From Candidatus Scalindua sp. (GTDB taxonomy: Bacteria > Planctomycetota > Brocadiia > Brocadiales > Scalinduaceae), in contig JASMMK010000013.1 in NCBI GenBank assembly GCA_030748215.1, positions 1 to 64,000 on the forward strand: a stretch of 64,000 nucleotides of DNA. Direction: 5' to 3'. The position numbers and the translations under genes were made by a program. Positions 10,801-19,415 of this stretch are shown one piece after another. Under the pieces are notes generated by a model that made no database searches, was not told the origin of the DNA, and saw only the letters and a list, made by a program, of their open reading frames with translations. The first letter of the stretch is position 1; the number at the start of each line of letters is the position of its first letter.

Positions 10801-11186
10801 TCTCTCTCTTCCGATAGGAGTTTTTTCTCCCTCAAAATCTCTGTCAGTCTTTTTGCCACTGGCTTCAGACTATAGCCGTGATGGATCTCTCCATCATTTG
10901 TAACCCCTACAGAGGTATTGTTATCTTTGAAAAAGTTCTCCCTTACACCGTTGTGGGACACAATGACAATTGTCCTTGCTCCCTGCTTCAGTATGTGGCG
11001 AATGTCCATAACAGTCGCCCTGATACGCCTGTCATCAATTATTCTGGCATCCCATACGACATCGTAGTTTACTCTTAAGAAAACTCTCTTCCCATCTAAA
11101 GCGGATTTATGAAGATTGCGGATGGGTGTTTTGTCGGCATATGGATACCACTCGATTATCTTAGTATATTGATCGGTGTTTTTCAT
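7872..11186 (-). CDS. fusion: degenerate phosphoglycerate kinase-like domain + helix-hairpin-helix + glutamate dehydrogenase
   Basis: A 1104-residue protein. Residues about 35-447 follow phosphoglycerate kinase end to end (IIDDRRIRA, LLENV, VVAIIGGANVSAKVEAMKNL, GPGTL) but key positions differ: the DFN substrate motif reads NYD, SHxGRP reads SHNGVRE, the lysine of GGAKVS is Asn, and GGDS reads GLHS. The kinase is therefore probably inactive. Residues about 469-528 form a ComEA-like helix-hairpin-helix segment (VNLNAANTEELERFL). Residues about 534-990 are a Glu/Leu/Phe/Val dehydrogenase with catalytic lysine in IPYGGSKGG, DIPAPDV, and NAD loop GFGNVG, plus an insertion near 685-740. A C-terminal helical tail of about 110 residues is extra. 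Start set at ATG 11186; a TTG three codons upstream is possible. Expected activity: reversible oxidative deamination of glutamate. Confidence 0.88.
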   Translation of the reverse strand: MKNTDQYTKIIEWYPYADKTPIRNLHKSALDGKRVFLRVNYDVVWDARIIDDRRIRATVMDIRHILKQGARTIVIVSHNGVRENFFKDNNTSVGVTNDGEIHHGYSLKPVAKRLTEILREKKLLSEEREVVLTDDCVGEEVKSTVSKDGIFLLENVMFRSGETSEDDNEVMEFAKQLHSATNCNVYVNADPVTAHMGHHASLGPITSLISGPKVAGFLLTQEFTALDNFMRHPHKPVVAIIGGANVSAKVEAMKNLIVYGKVDKLIFVGGIAFPFLKVQGHDVDSCMFEADQDSRAQALYNATVVLELAKGYGVDIVLPVDHFMAKPTGLNPVHVKVNKISGKFLRLKAYDVGPGTLSLIQKKMRDAKTIIFNGIAGKYEDEMFCHGTNHILDLVFASEAESKIILGLHSVAAAQKRLGSKPPPPKTYLFTVGEAALKFLAGERLTALNHLDDLPVKEHLKPKEPAKEKVNLNAANTEELERFLEIKSGIAVNITNYRENIGEFERISQLFSVPGVTLKEYTKIREHSVAMPSPLEVAESQFAVVADLLKLPLFLKKKLLAPERVEALRLSGDEIIGYRVHHNSARGPAKGGFREHPEVSLNEVRALAIWMTWKCAVAGIPYGGSKGGIITNPRNLIERKDALIIREYSRELKSRNAIGPQLDIPAPDVNTNPTKMAWFIDEYLKSSVENKDSSDWVTDDTGLTGKIMNEFYSLHEQPSYPMETPYLDKCMEVLKKYPEAKCHALAVVTGKPADKGGSLGRGESTGRGVFIALKKAADHKNIKLKGATAAIQGFGNVGRPPAKFLYDEGAKVVAITDASGGIYNPSGLNIDAVLKYVDTTGGGFLKGFEGGREVTNDGIFALDVDFLVLAALENAIDRNAYGVKAKVIVEGANGPVTPEGDRIVTGKGTFISPDISTNLGGVFVSYLEWVQNLKNERWDLDKINRLLEDNICMIFDDIIKISQERKIEMRTAASIMAIGRVAVAELSKEIAEMVITPNPHLSKDGKGKTLSEETLENLRNYLTYLRDDLMKRTPLDYWTLVILISNMENVISSNNIPDENIIEIIKGIYTEATLLFSSFVKSKPDNDDLLMAMATLPEGARKQM

Positions 11187-11565
11187 AACTATCAATAAGA
11201 GAAATCAGCCCTGCCGGTTTGTTCTGACAAACCATAAAGTTTCTACTGAAACTATTTTGATAACTACACAATTTTTATACAACAACTAACATGTTGTTTT
11301 CTTTCTAAAGTTAATGGCTCTTTTACGTTACAACTAGACGTTAGTCAAGCCTAATTGCATTCAATAAAAAAAATGGATTACATTTTAATAAGACACAGGA
11401 AATAGAATACGTTGTATAGACCATCGCTAAATTTGTCTGCAAAATCTTATATAATCTTTCAGGGAAAGTATGGTAAAATGCTCCGCATGAATTTTATTAA
11501 GTGATTATCAAGCTTTCTTCTCTGAAAGTTTTTTATTAAAAATTAGAAAGGCAATAGGCGGCATT
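11187..11565. other. 379-bp divergent intergenic region
   Basis: AT-rich spacer between the fusion gene (-) and plsC-like gene (+). It must contain both promoters. No frame, tRNA or strong hairpin was seen. Confidence 0.5.
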
Positions 11566-12342
11566 ATGTTGAAATTTTCACCGAAATCTGCTTTATACCA
11601 ATTACCGATAATATTCTGTCTCATCATCATTTATCGGACTAAAATCGAGTGTGATCTAATCAGGAAACGGTCTCATGATTTTATATTTGGCCGTGCTCAT
11701 GCATTTACAAAACGTCTTTTAAGGCTCCTGCATGTCGAGATTGAAGTATCGGGAATGGAGAACATGATTAGCAAGCCTGCAATAGTCTGCCAGAACCACA
11801 CTTCGATAATGGACATTCCTGCTATACTAAATACGGTAAAAGGAAAATCACTGTTCTGCGGTAAGTTCGAGTTATTCAAAATCTGGGTTTTCGGCAAGGG
11901 GATTGAGATTCTGGGTATGATTAAAGTGTATAAAGATGATAAAAAAACCTGGAGGGTACTATCAGAAGCCGCAAAAAATATCAAAGAGACTAAATTACAT
12001 AGTGGATCTTTAACTCCTTATTTAGTGATATTTCCGGAAGGCACTCGAACAAAAGAGAAGGATTATAAGATGAGCGAATTTAAACGCGGTCTCTTCAGCA
12101 TCGCCGTAAAACATAACCTTCCAATTATCCCTATCGCGTCTTACGGCGGCCTGGATATCACACCCAAAGGAGCGTGGATCTTCAATAGTGGCACTATTTA
12201 TGAAAAGATTTTAGAGCCTTTGTATCCTGCAGATTATGACAGTCTCAGTCTTAAAGAAAAATCCGTCAAACTTCAAAACGACACATGGAATAGGATAAAT
12301 GATGGGCTTAGCGAACTGATTAAAACCCATGGCAATTCATAA
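11566..12342 (+). CDS. 1-acyl-sn-glycerol-3-phosphate acyltransferase (PlsC family)
   Basis: A 258-residue lysophospholipid acyltransferase. The catalytic HX4D box is HTSIMDI (about residue 81), followed by KFELFKIWVFGKGIEILGMI and the acceptor-binding FPEGTRTKEKDYKMSEFKRG. An N-terminal hydrophobic stretch (ALYQLPIIFCLIIIY) suggests membrane attachment. It acylates lysophosphatidate to phosphatidate in phospholipid synthesis. Length is normal for the family. Monocistronic by position; converges on the DoxX gene. Confidence 0.9.
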   Translation: MLKFSPKSALYQLPIIFCLIIIYRTKIECDLIRKRSHDFIFGRAHAFTKRLLRLLHVEIEVSGMENMISKPAIVCQNHTSIMDIPAILNTVKGKSLFCGKFELFKIWVFGKGIEILGMIKVYKDDKKTWRVLSEAAKNIKETKLHSGSLTPYLVIFPEGTRTKEKDYKMSEFKRGLFSIAVKHNLPIIPIASYGGLDITPKGAWIFNSGTIYEKILEPLYPADYDSLSLKEKSVKLQNDTWNRINDGLSELIKTHGNS

Positions 12343-12444
12343 CTCAGGAAAAAGCAGGTTTTGAACCATACCCCCCCCTACGGTATTGGTATGTTGAATC
12401 AAATCTTTCCAGATCATCTGTTCTCACCTGACAGCATTCGTTTA

Positions 12445-12870
12445 TCAGTATCTTCTGCCAGGCCTGTACTGACCGTCCAGGGAGTACTTCCCCGGACCGA
12501 TTAGAATCAAGCTGAAAAACAGAATCCCTGATTCCATTGCATGAGAATATTTAAGGAAGGGATCACCCTTGCCGATGTGCATAATCGCAGCTACTATCAT
12601 AGTTGTAAGTAGAAAAAAACAGGCCGGGCGGGTGAAAAAACCCAGGACTAATAGTATCCCACCTACACATTCTGATAATGCTGCCATAAATCCCCAGGCT
12701 GTTGGAGCAAAACCAACCCCCAGTGCCTTCATGCTTCCGCCAATTATCGCCCATGTTTCCGTACCGGCGGTTAATTTAGGGTAGCCATGGAATGCAAACA
12801 TGACACCAATGCCTACCCGTAGAATAAGCAGACCTGCATCACGATATTTATCAAGAAAACGAAAAACCAT
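12445..12870 (-). CDS. DoxX-family membrane protein
   Basis: A 141-residue integral membrane protein with four predicted helices. The DoxX pattern is clear: LLILRVGIGVMFAFHGYPKL near the start, GFMAALSECVGGILLVLGFFTRPA in the middle, and FFSLILIGPGKYSLD at the end. Family members are linked to redox or sulfur metabolism, without a firmly known reaction. AGGAGAAGG precedes the ATG. Confidence 0.88.
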   Translation of the reverse strand: MVFRFLDKYRDAGLLILRVGIGVMFAFHGYPKLTAGTETWAIIGGSMKALGVGFAPTAWGFMAALSECVGGILLVLGFFTRPACFFLLTTMIVAAIMHIGKGDPFLKYSHAMESGILFFSLILIGPGKYSLDGQYRPGRRY

Positions 12871-12975
12871 AACCTTCTCCTAATTAATTCAATAACTATT
12901 TATACAAATTTTAATTTAGCAAGATATTATAGTTTATGCTAACTTTATATTTACAAAAATGGAGGATTGAATCAT

Positions 12976-13398
12976 TTGTCAATTAACCCTCACTTCCTTA
13001 CAACTATTTCTGGTTTTATGGACAAGAAGAAACTGGCGGTTATTCACATTGTTAAAAGAGAGCTCTCATTGAGTGATGACGAGTATCGGAATACACTTGA
13101 ACGAATCGCCGGTGTTAGATCCGCAAAAGATTTGACCGACGATCAGTTTCATAAACTGATGCATTACTTTGTCAGGACCCGTCATTATCGAGTGGCAAAC
13201 AAAGGGATAACCCTGCGGCAGAAATACTATCTGCGACAGTTGAAAGAGAGACTTCAGTGGGATGACTCCCATTTCCGGAATTACATACACAAATACTTTC
13301 ACAACCGGGACCTAAACACCTATACCAGGCATGACGCCAGCAATCTGATTGTTGCACTGAAGAAGATCCTGAAAATACACGATAACTCCAACAACTGA
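12976..13398 (+). CDS. GemA/Mu gp16-like (DUF1018) regulator
   Basis: About 140 residues. The segment MDKKKLAVIHIVKRELSLSD through DDQFHKLMHYF matches the DUF1018 (phage Mu gp16, GemA) pattern: AVIHIVKREL, DDEYRNTLERI, SAKDLTDDQ. The C-terminal part (ITLRQKYYLRQLKERLQW) is also typical. GGAGG at 12961-12965 sits 10 bases before a TTG (12976), which I take as the start; a TTG at 12967 is too close and the first ATG (13018) has no binding site. In phages this family modulates host transcription or DNA topology; here it stands alone with no other phage gene nearby. Confidence 0.72.
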   Translation: MSINPHFLTTISGFMDKKKLAVIHIVKRELSLSDDEYRNTLERIAGVRSAKDLTDDQFHKLMHYFVRTRHYRVANKGITLRQKYYLRQLKERLQWDDSHFRNYIHKYFHNRDLNTYTRHDASNLIVALKKILKIHDNSNN

Positions 13399-13531
13399 AC
13401 CTAAGATATCTGTAAAACTTTTAATTACAGGTTCAAAAACCCTCTCTTGTCATATATGGGTTTATTTCAGAATCAGGTTTTTCCGTAACATTGAGCACTT
13501 TACAAATTGAATATTGGTGTGGACAGCGGTG

Positions 13532-13750
13532 CTATCTTATGTAAGATCCGCGCGGGCAATTTGCCACGGCGTAACTAACCTGCTTCTCACACGCTTCCCT
13601 GTAGAAATTTTCAATTTCAACGGACAGCTTTACAGACGGCCTTTCAAGCGCTTTGAACATATTACCCACGGACTCAGTAGCCTTTCTAATAGATTGGGCC
13701 AGTTTTGCTATTGCAGCTGCTTTGCTCTTTTCAATTTCATCTTCGTTCAT
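13532..13750 (-). CDS. small helical protein, unknown
   Basis: 72 residues, helical and charged at the start (MNEDEIEKSKAAAIAKLAQS), one Cys pair far apart, no membrane segment. GGAGGAGA lies just before the ATG, and the gene begins 29 bp after the stop of the HisA-type gene on the same strand, so it is probably cotranscribed with it. I do not recognise the family. Confidence 0.65.
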   Translation of the reverse strand: MNEDEIEKSKAAAIAKLAQSIRKATESVGNMFKALERPSVKLSVEIENFYREACEKQVSYAVANCPRGSYIR

Positions 13751-13779
13751 TTCTCCTCCATTTTCTCAACTTACAATAT

Positions 13780-14538
13780 TCAATTCTGAAACCATTCGAC
13801 GACGCTGCGGTATGGAACAGTTCCACCAAAAATATCCAATGCACTGCCTATAGTCAGATCAACACGGTTATTACCAACCTCTTTTACAAGATCGAGGTCA
13901 GAGAGGGCTTTGACGCCTCCGGCATAGGTAACAGGAATCAGAGAATATTTTCCCAGGATTTCAATAAGTTCTGTCTGGATTCCTTCCATTTTACCTTCAA
14001 CATCAACTCCATGTACAAGAAACTCGTCACAATGATCTGCAAGTTGATTGAGTATTTCGGGATTGATAATCTCATTTGTGAATTTTTGCCATCGGTCGGT
14101 TACAATCCAGAAGTCGGATCCTTTTTTTCGACAACTGAGATCCAGTACCAGTCGGTTCTTTCCAACAGTCTCTTGAAGCAACCTAAGCTTCCCCATGTCG
14201 ATCCGGCCATTCGAGAATACATACGATGTAACGATTACATGACTGGCTCCCGCATCAAGATACGCAACGGCATTTTGTGGGGTTATCCCGCCGCCAATAT
14301 GAAATCCACCGGGATAAGCGTGAAGAGCTGAGAGAGCGGCTTCCTCATTGCCCGGTCCAAGTGAAATCACATGGCCACCTGGAAGATTATCTTCCTTGTA
14401 CATTTTCGCAAAATCTCCGGAAGAACGATCTGTCTCGAAATTAGTCTTTAGCGTCTCTGAGTTCTCATCTATAAGGGAGCTTCCAATAATCTGCACGACC
14501 CGACCCTCACGCAAATCAATACACGGCCTGAATCTCAT
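13780..14538 (-). CDS. hisA: phosphoribosylformimino-AICAR-ribotide isomerase, eukaryotic-type HisA
   Basis: 252 residues. It has the HisA start FRPCIDLREGRVVQIIGSSL and the second-half TIM-barrel signature LIPVTYAGGVKALSDL, with FHIGGGI in the middle. The intervening sequence (GGHVISLGPGNEEAALSALH, RLVLDLSCRKK, FLVHGVDVEGKMEGI) resembles the eukaryotic HIS6 branch and not the ordinary bacterial HisA. It isomerises ProFAR to PRFAR in histidine synthesis. No other his genes are adjacent. A small unknown gene follows 29 bp downstream. Confidence 0.83.
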   Translation of the reverse strand: MRFRPCIDLREGRVVQIIGSSLIDENSETLKTNFETDRSSGDFAKMYKEDNLPGGHVISLGPGNEEAALSALHAYPGGFHIGGGITPQNAVAYLDAGASHVIVTSYVFSNGRIDMGKLRLLQETVGKNRLVLDLSCRKKGSDFWIVTDRWQKFTNEIINPEILNQLADHCDEFLVHGVDVEGKMEGIQTELIEILGKYSLIPVTYAGGVKALSDLDLVKEVGNNRVDLTIGSALDIFGGTVPYRSVVEWFQN

Positions 14539-14579
14539 ATGTATCTCGTTTCCCCTTTTAGTTTTTTCATAATTACGTT

Positions 14580-14819
14580 TTATGCTTCTTTGATAATACT
14601 ATGGAGTTCATCTTTAATCTTCAGGCGTTGTTTCTTTAGATCTCGAATATATTCGTCACCGGTAGGTTCCTCATCGCTTTCAATTCTAAAAACATGTTTA
14701 TCAACCTCTTCATACTCCTTCATTAATTTTGAAAAATGATTATTTGTCATTTTCAAATTATGAATCTGCTCTTTATACTCAGGGAATTCTTTAACTAATG
14801 GATGGTGCGATAATGGCAT
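14580..14819 (-). CDS. YdcH/DUF465 family protein
   Basis: 79 residues forming a helical hairpin. The DUF465 features are MPLSHHPLVKEFPEYKEQI at the start and YIRDLKKQRLKIKDELHSII at the end. ATG 14819 is preceded by GGAGG; an in-frame start 63 bp upstream has no such site and would add residues unlike the family. Function in the family is unknown. Probably in the same transcript as hisA, 41 bp downstream. Confidence 0.85.
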   Translation of the reverse strand: MPLSHHPLVKEFPEYKEQIHNLKMTNNHFSKLMKEYEEVDKHVFRIESDEEPTGDEYIRDLKKQRLKIKDELHSIIKEA

Positions 14820-15036
14820 TGTAAAACCTCCAGATTTAAGATGTATGAGACCAATAAATTTATAAAACCGGCACAGTATCACACGGTACTGATCTGGATT
14901 TTTTTATTAAGATCCTTCTCTCCTGATTCTACATAACCGTATGCAGATTTGTCAATTACCGTTATTCTTAGACCGGTCACTTTTTACAGGTTAGAAATAG
15001 TTTGAAATATTTTATCTCGAAACGTATAGTTTCATA

Positions 15037-15486
15037 ATGAAGAAAAAAAGAGTTCCTGACAAATCCGACTTAGATGCTATCAGAGACCAAATACTGGATT
15101 TTGCATGTGCCAAACACGATTTCAAGCCTGAAACAGATGAGTTCCTTCAAAATGGAGATTGGAATGGGGTGTTTATTGTAGAATTCAGAGATAATCCTGA
15201 AGAAGAACGATTATATTGCGAAGCACCGTTAGGCGAGCATTTTATGCGATTCGGGATGGAAATAGAGATTGATGAAGAGATCTGGGAAAATGAATGTGAA
15301 AAGATCCTTCAAGAGGTATCAGGCTATGATGTAGCTGTTTGTCCCGTCCCCGCTGAAGGAGGAGAGAGCAAAAGACGTTGCCGCCTATATTTAAGAGCAT
15401 GGATCCCTAATTTCAGCCAACGCATATTTGGCCTGACCTTAACCAATCTCCTGGATTGTAAAAAAGCGGTTTCGATGATACTTTGA
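15037..15486 (+). CDS. acidic protein of unknown function
   Basis: 149 residues, acidic, soluble, with no signal peptide. Features seen: Lys/Arg start (MKKKRVPDKSDL), an acidic middle (EIEIDEEIWENECEKIL) and a basic C-terminal third (ESKRRCRLYLRAWIP). Four of its Cys residues are spread singly, so no metal motif is evident. Convincing codon bias and a lone position before the FKBP gene. I do not recognise it. Confidence 0.7.
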   Translation: MKKKRVPDKSDLDAIRDQILDFACAKHDFKPETDEFLQNGDWNGVFIVEFRDNPEEERLYCEAPLGEHFMRFGMEIEIDEEIWENECEKILQEVSGYDVAVCPVPAEGGESKRRCRLYLRAWIPNFSQRIFGLTLTNLLDCKKAVSMIL

Positions 15487-15594
15487 ACTTAACGACTAAC
15501 GTATTTTAATTTAACGCTGGAACCGTACATTTGTGCCACAATAGCGACATCGAGTCTTTCCAGCCTATTTTTGTAAAAGAAGAGGATAGTTTTC

Positions 15595-16140
15595 ATGAAT
15601 TTGTACAAACTCAGGCAATTGTTTATTTTTGGATTTATATCATGTGTCGTCATTGGCTCTTTGGCAGTCAAGGCGCAATCAATGGATGTCTCAACAGGTA
15701 AACGGGTTTCAATCGAGTATACACTCACACTGGAAGACGAGACTGTCGTCGATTCAAACGTTGGGGCTGAACCGTTAACCTTTATTCAAGGGTCTCATAT
15801 TATTATCCCCGGTCTGGAAAGAGCCCTGGATGGCATGGAGATCGGAGAGAGCAAACAAGTAACTGTCACTCCGGAAGACGCTTATGGGTATGTTAACGAT
15901 GACTCCATTAGTGAAATTGAAAAAACTTATATTCCTGAAGATTCGCTAAAAATCGGTGCAGTGTTGCAGGGCCAGAGTCCTGATGGAAGGGTTATTATTG
16001 CACGGGTAGTAGAAATTATGGAAGAGACTGTTATGTTGGATTATAATCATCCTCTGGCCGGTAAAACCCTCAATTTTGAAGTAGAAATTTTGGATGTACA
16101 GTTTGCACCAAAAGCGGAAACATCAGAAACTGACGAGTAA
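15595..16140 (+). CDS. exported FKBP-type (SlyD-like) peptidyl-prolyl isomerase
   Basis: 181 residues. N-terminal signal peptide (FIFGFISCVVIGSLAVKAQS), then an FKBP domain with SlyD arrangement: GKRVSIEYTLTLEDETVVDS, PLTFIQGSHIIIPGLERALDGMEIGE, then an insert-in-flap region (QGQSPDGRVIIARVVEI) and VMLDYNHPLAGKTLNFEVEI. That ending is diagnostic of the SlyD/FkpA-like class. It would assist folding outside the cytoplasm. AGAGGATAG precedes the ATG. The His-rich tail of SlyD is absent. Confidence 0.9.
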   Translation: MNLYKLRQLFIFGFISCVVIGSLAVKAQSMDVSTGKRVSIEYTLTLEDETVVDSNVGAEPLTFIQGSHIIIPGLERALDGMEIGESKQVTVTPEDAYGYVNDDSISEIEKTYIPEDSLKIGAVLQGQSPDGRVIIARVVEIMEETVMLDYNHPLAGKTLNFEVEILDVQFAPKAETSETDE

Positions 16141-16171
16141 TATTAGCCGTAAGAGTGGCAAACCAGAAGTC

Positions 16172-18311
16172 TTACTTTTCATAGCCGGTCATTACCTGGT
16201 AGATTTTGTGCATGCCGGTTATATTTCGAAGTTCAAACAACCCCAAATAGCGAATGTTATAATTCCCTGTTTTTACTACAGAGTTGTAAAAAGCCTCAGT
16301 AATAAAAATGCGATCTATTAATGTAAAATCCTCTCGTAAAATACCATCCTTTACAACGACAAGGCCATCTGCCTTAAGCCCTTCTACTCGAAACGGAATG
16401 TTAATATTTGTTCCATGACGATCCTCATCAGGCATAACTCTCACCTCACCAAAATGGATAGCAAATCTCAGATGTATCTGAGGGCCATCCACTACATTGG
16501 AATTGTATGTGTTTACTCTCTCCAGAACCTGGATTGCCGAATCCAGCGCACTCTTTGAATTGGAGAAACAGACCAGAAATCCATCACCTGTACTCTTAGT
16601 AAAGGATGATTTGTTCTCCTTGAATATGGGAAACATTATATCTTCGAGTGCGTTTTTTATGATGTAAGTGGCCCCATCTCCATACAGGTCCATCATTTTG
16701 GATGATTCACATATATCGGCTACCATAACAGCCTCAGGAATTTCCCTTCTGCCACCGGACGATTTCTTTAAAGCATTAATACGATCCTTTATATCTTTGA
16801 AGTCACTGTCACTGGTATAAACTTTACTAAACAACCCACGGGCCTGATGTTTCAATCCCGCTTTTTCACAAGCATCACCTAAATCATACATCTTCGATTT
16901 TATACCAGCATCGGTACAGGAAACTTTTGAATATTCCTGCACATGTTTTTCCGCAGTTTCAAGGTCCTTGATTTTTAAAATGCTGGGCAATAAAATAGTG
17001 AGAATCACTCTTGTGCTGTCCACCTGCTTCCGCCACCTCCTGTAACAACGCAATCCCACGATCATTGTCATTCACTTCCGTCAAATAGATATTGGCCAGC
17101 TCGTAGCGTACACGATCCAATTGGTCTCCGTCCAGCTTTTCACCGGAAATCATATTTTCATAAACTGTAACGCGTTTATCAGAAACCTGCTTCTTTATAG
17201 CCTCCATCTGTACAGGGACGTGTGAATATTTTTCTGTCAACGTTTCTAATCGATCTATCAACATGACAGCTTCCTCAATATTTCCTTCTGCCAGAAAAAT
17301 TGAAATTGATTTTTCGATTACTTTTATAAGAGCTGTTTGATAAGACTTTTTTTCAGGTGTGATTTCCAGGAGCTTTTCAGAACTATGAATAGCATCCAGA
17401 CACTTTCTGTTCCTTATATGTGTATTGATGGATCCAACGAGTTTTTTTTCGTATGTACTGAGATTTTTGATTAATGCATCGAAAGATGGGCGATATCTCC
17501 CTTCATTATGTTTATCTAGCTTAATAGCCTCCTTTATACAACTAATAGCCTTTGGATATTCCATCAAGTGCTGATAAATCCGACTCAAAAAAACGTGTAG
17601 ATGTGGATTGTCAGGTTGTTTGTCGATCTCTTCCCGAGCAATTTTCATTGCATCTTCATATTTCCCGGAACAGCAATGCAAATGGATAAGGATATACAGA
17701 AACTTTTCACTGGCCTTTCCCTTTTTGCGTAATGCATCATAGTTTAAGATTATGTTTTGCACATCTTTTGCCTCGTTAAAAGCGTTGAACAGCGCTGTGT
17801 ATACCTCCTCATTTAAAGGATCAACATCAACGAGATCAAGTAAGCCATTGGTTGCCACTTTGTAATGACGCGGGCATTTAGTACGCATATCCGCATACTC
17901 TTTTACGGCACCATTGTAATCTTTTTTCCGGATTAAGATCTTGGCAGTTAAACTGTACTTTTTTGAATAATATGGGCCTAATACCTTGAGACGATCAAAC
18001 ACTTCCAAGGCGTCCTCGTCCCTGCCTTGAAGATAATAGATTTCTCCTAAAACCTCATTATATCGCATATAGTGGATACCATATTTTTCTGATAACACTT
18101 TCAGGTCTTCTGTGGGAATTGCCTCATGAATCTTATCACAGCAAATAAGCGCCTGGTCATAATCTTGTTTTTTGAAGTAGGCGAAGGAGAGATCATTCAA
18201 AATTTTTACGCTTTGTGGTTCCTGCTCAATTTCCATCTTCCCATATTTGATGACCATATCCCAATCATTGTCCATTAATGCCTTTTTACGATTCTCTTTA
18301 AGTTTGGACAT
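16172..18311 (-). pseudogene. TPR protein fused to class III nucleotide cyclase, frameshifted
   Basis: The first frame (from ATG 18311, GGAG 8 bases before) encodes about 440 residues of TPR-like repeats. It stops soon after FIAQHFK; the next frame continues with IKDLETAEKHVQEY and then a class III adenylate/guanylate cyclase domain. Removing one A from an A5 run (16972-16980) restores a 712-residue protein. Cyclase landmarks: metal-binding Asp in MVADICESS and in KSTGDGFLVCF, and the Asn/Arg pair in NINIPFR. The protein is cytoplasmic, with no membrane segment. The nearby bicarbonate genes make a bicarbonate-stimulated cyclase conceivable, but this is only inference. Most likely an assembly indel. 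Confidence 0.82.
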
Positions 18312-18452
18312 AGTCTAAATCTCCAGGGGTATTAATGACGCTTATGTAAATGTAGAGCATTCAAATATTTATACAGAACCTCTTGATCAAGTGAGTCACC
18401 AATTTTTTATACACATTGTTACTTTAAAATGCAAGAAGAATGAAAAAGGGGT

Positions 18453-19415
18453 TCAGCGCTTAAGAAATTCGATTGCACGTTCTTCCGACCAGTAGCATCT
18501 ATCTTTTTTAAATTGTATAAAGCCGACATGGCCGCCTGATTTAGGTATTTCAAGATAAACGCACTTACTATTTGCAGCCTCCTTAACCGGATAACAACCG
18601 CCCGCAATAAACGGATCGTTACGGGCATTTACAATTAAAGTTGGAACCTTGATCTCCGGAATAAATTGTTTGCTACTGCATCTGTTCCAGTAATCTTCCG
18701 CACTCTTAAAGCCGTGAAGTGGTGCTGTGTACCGATCGTCATAATCCTTAAAATTCTTTATTAAATGATAGTCATCATCGTTTATCTGGCCGGGCATTAT
18801 TTCCATTTTAGCCCTGATCTTTTGATGCAAAGTTATCAAAAATCGCCTCATATATATTTTATTCTTAATCCTGGCAAGTTCCCGGGTACTTGCCCTCAAA
18901 TCACAAGGAACCGAAAAGACAACAGATTTTGCTATTTTACTGTCAACCCGACTGCATTTATTACCAAGATAAAGCAGCGTCAAATTCCCTCCCATACTGA
19001 AACCTATTAATACAATTTCTTTATAAGTCTCTGTCTTTACAGCATGTTGTATTACCAATTCTAAATCGTCAATCGTGCCACTATTGTAAAAACGTAATTG
19101 GCGGTTCATCTCTCCGGAACAGGACCTATAATTCCATGCCAGGGCATCCCAGCCGCTTCGGTTAAGCATCTTCACCATTCCGACGACATAATTTCGATGT
19201 GAACTGCCCTCTAAACCATGAGAAATAATTGCTAATTTATTGCTACCTATTCTCGACCAGTCAGTATCGAGGAAATCGTCATCCGGTGTAAAAATACGTT
19301 CCCTTTCATAAAAACCGGTATCAAACTTCCTTAACAAAGCAGGATAGATTGATTGTATATGTCCGTTCCGGAAGAATAATGGAGCACAATAATCAGATTT
19401 GTTAATTAATGGCAT
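18453..19415 (-). CDS. alpha/beta hydrolase, YheT/UPF0017 type
   Basis: 320 residues. Family pattern: FFRNGHIQSIYPALLR at the start, LAIISHGLEGSSHRNYV (oxyanion region), the nucleophile elbow IGFSMGGNL, VPTLIVNARNDPFI carrying the acid, and SGGHVGFI with the catalytic His. These are esterase/lipase-like enzymes with unknown natural substrate. ATG 19415 was chosen because it gives the normal family N-terminus (MPLINKSDYCAPLFFRNGH); an upstream in-frame start would add 30 unrelated residues. Confidence 0.88.
   Translation of the reverse strand: MPLINKSDYCAPLFFRNGHIQSIYPALLRKFDTGFYERERIFTPDDDFLDTDWSRIGSNKLAIISHGLEGSSHRNYVVGMVKMLNRSGWDALAWNYRSCSGEMNRQLRFYNSGTIDDLELVIQHAVKTETYKEIVLIGFSMGGNLTLLYLGNKCSRVDSKIAKSVVFSVPCDLRASTRELARIKNKIYMRRFLITLHQKIRAKMEIMPGQINDDDYHLIKNFKDYDDRYTAPLHGFKSAEDYWNRCSSKQFIPEIKVPTLIVNARNDPFIAGGCYPVKEAANSKCVYLEIPKSGGHVGFIQFKKDRCYWSEERAIEFLKR

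Noticed and set aside
12976-13398. Prophage around the GemA-like gene
   Set aside because: No capsid, tail, integrase or transposase genes on either side.
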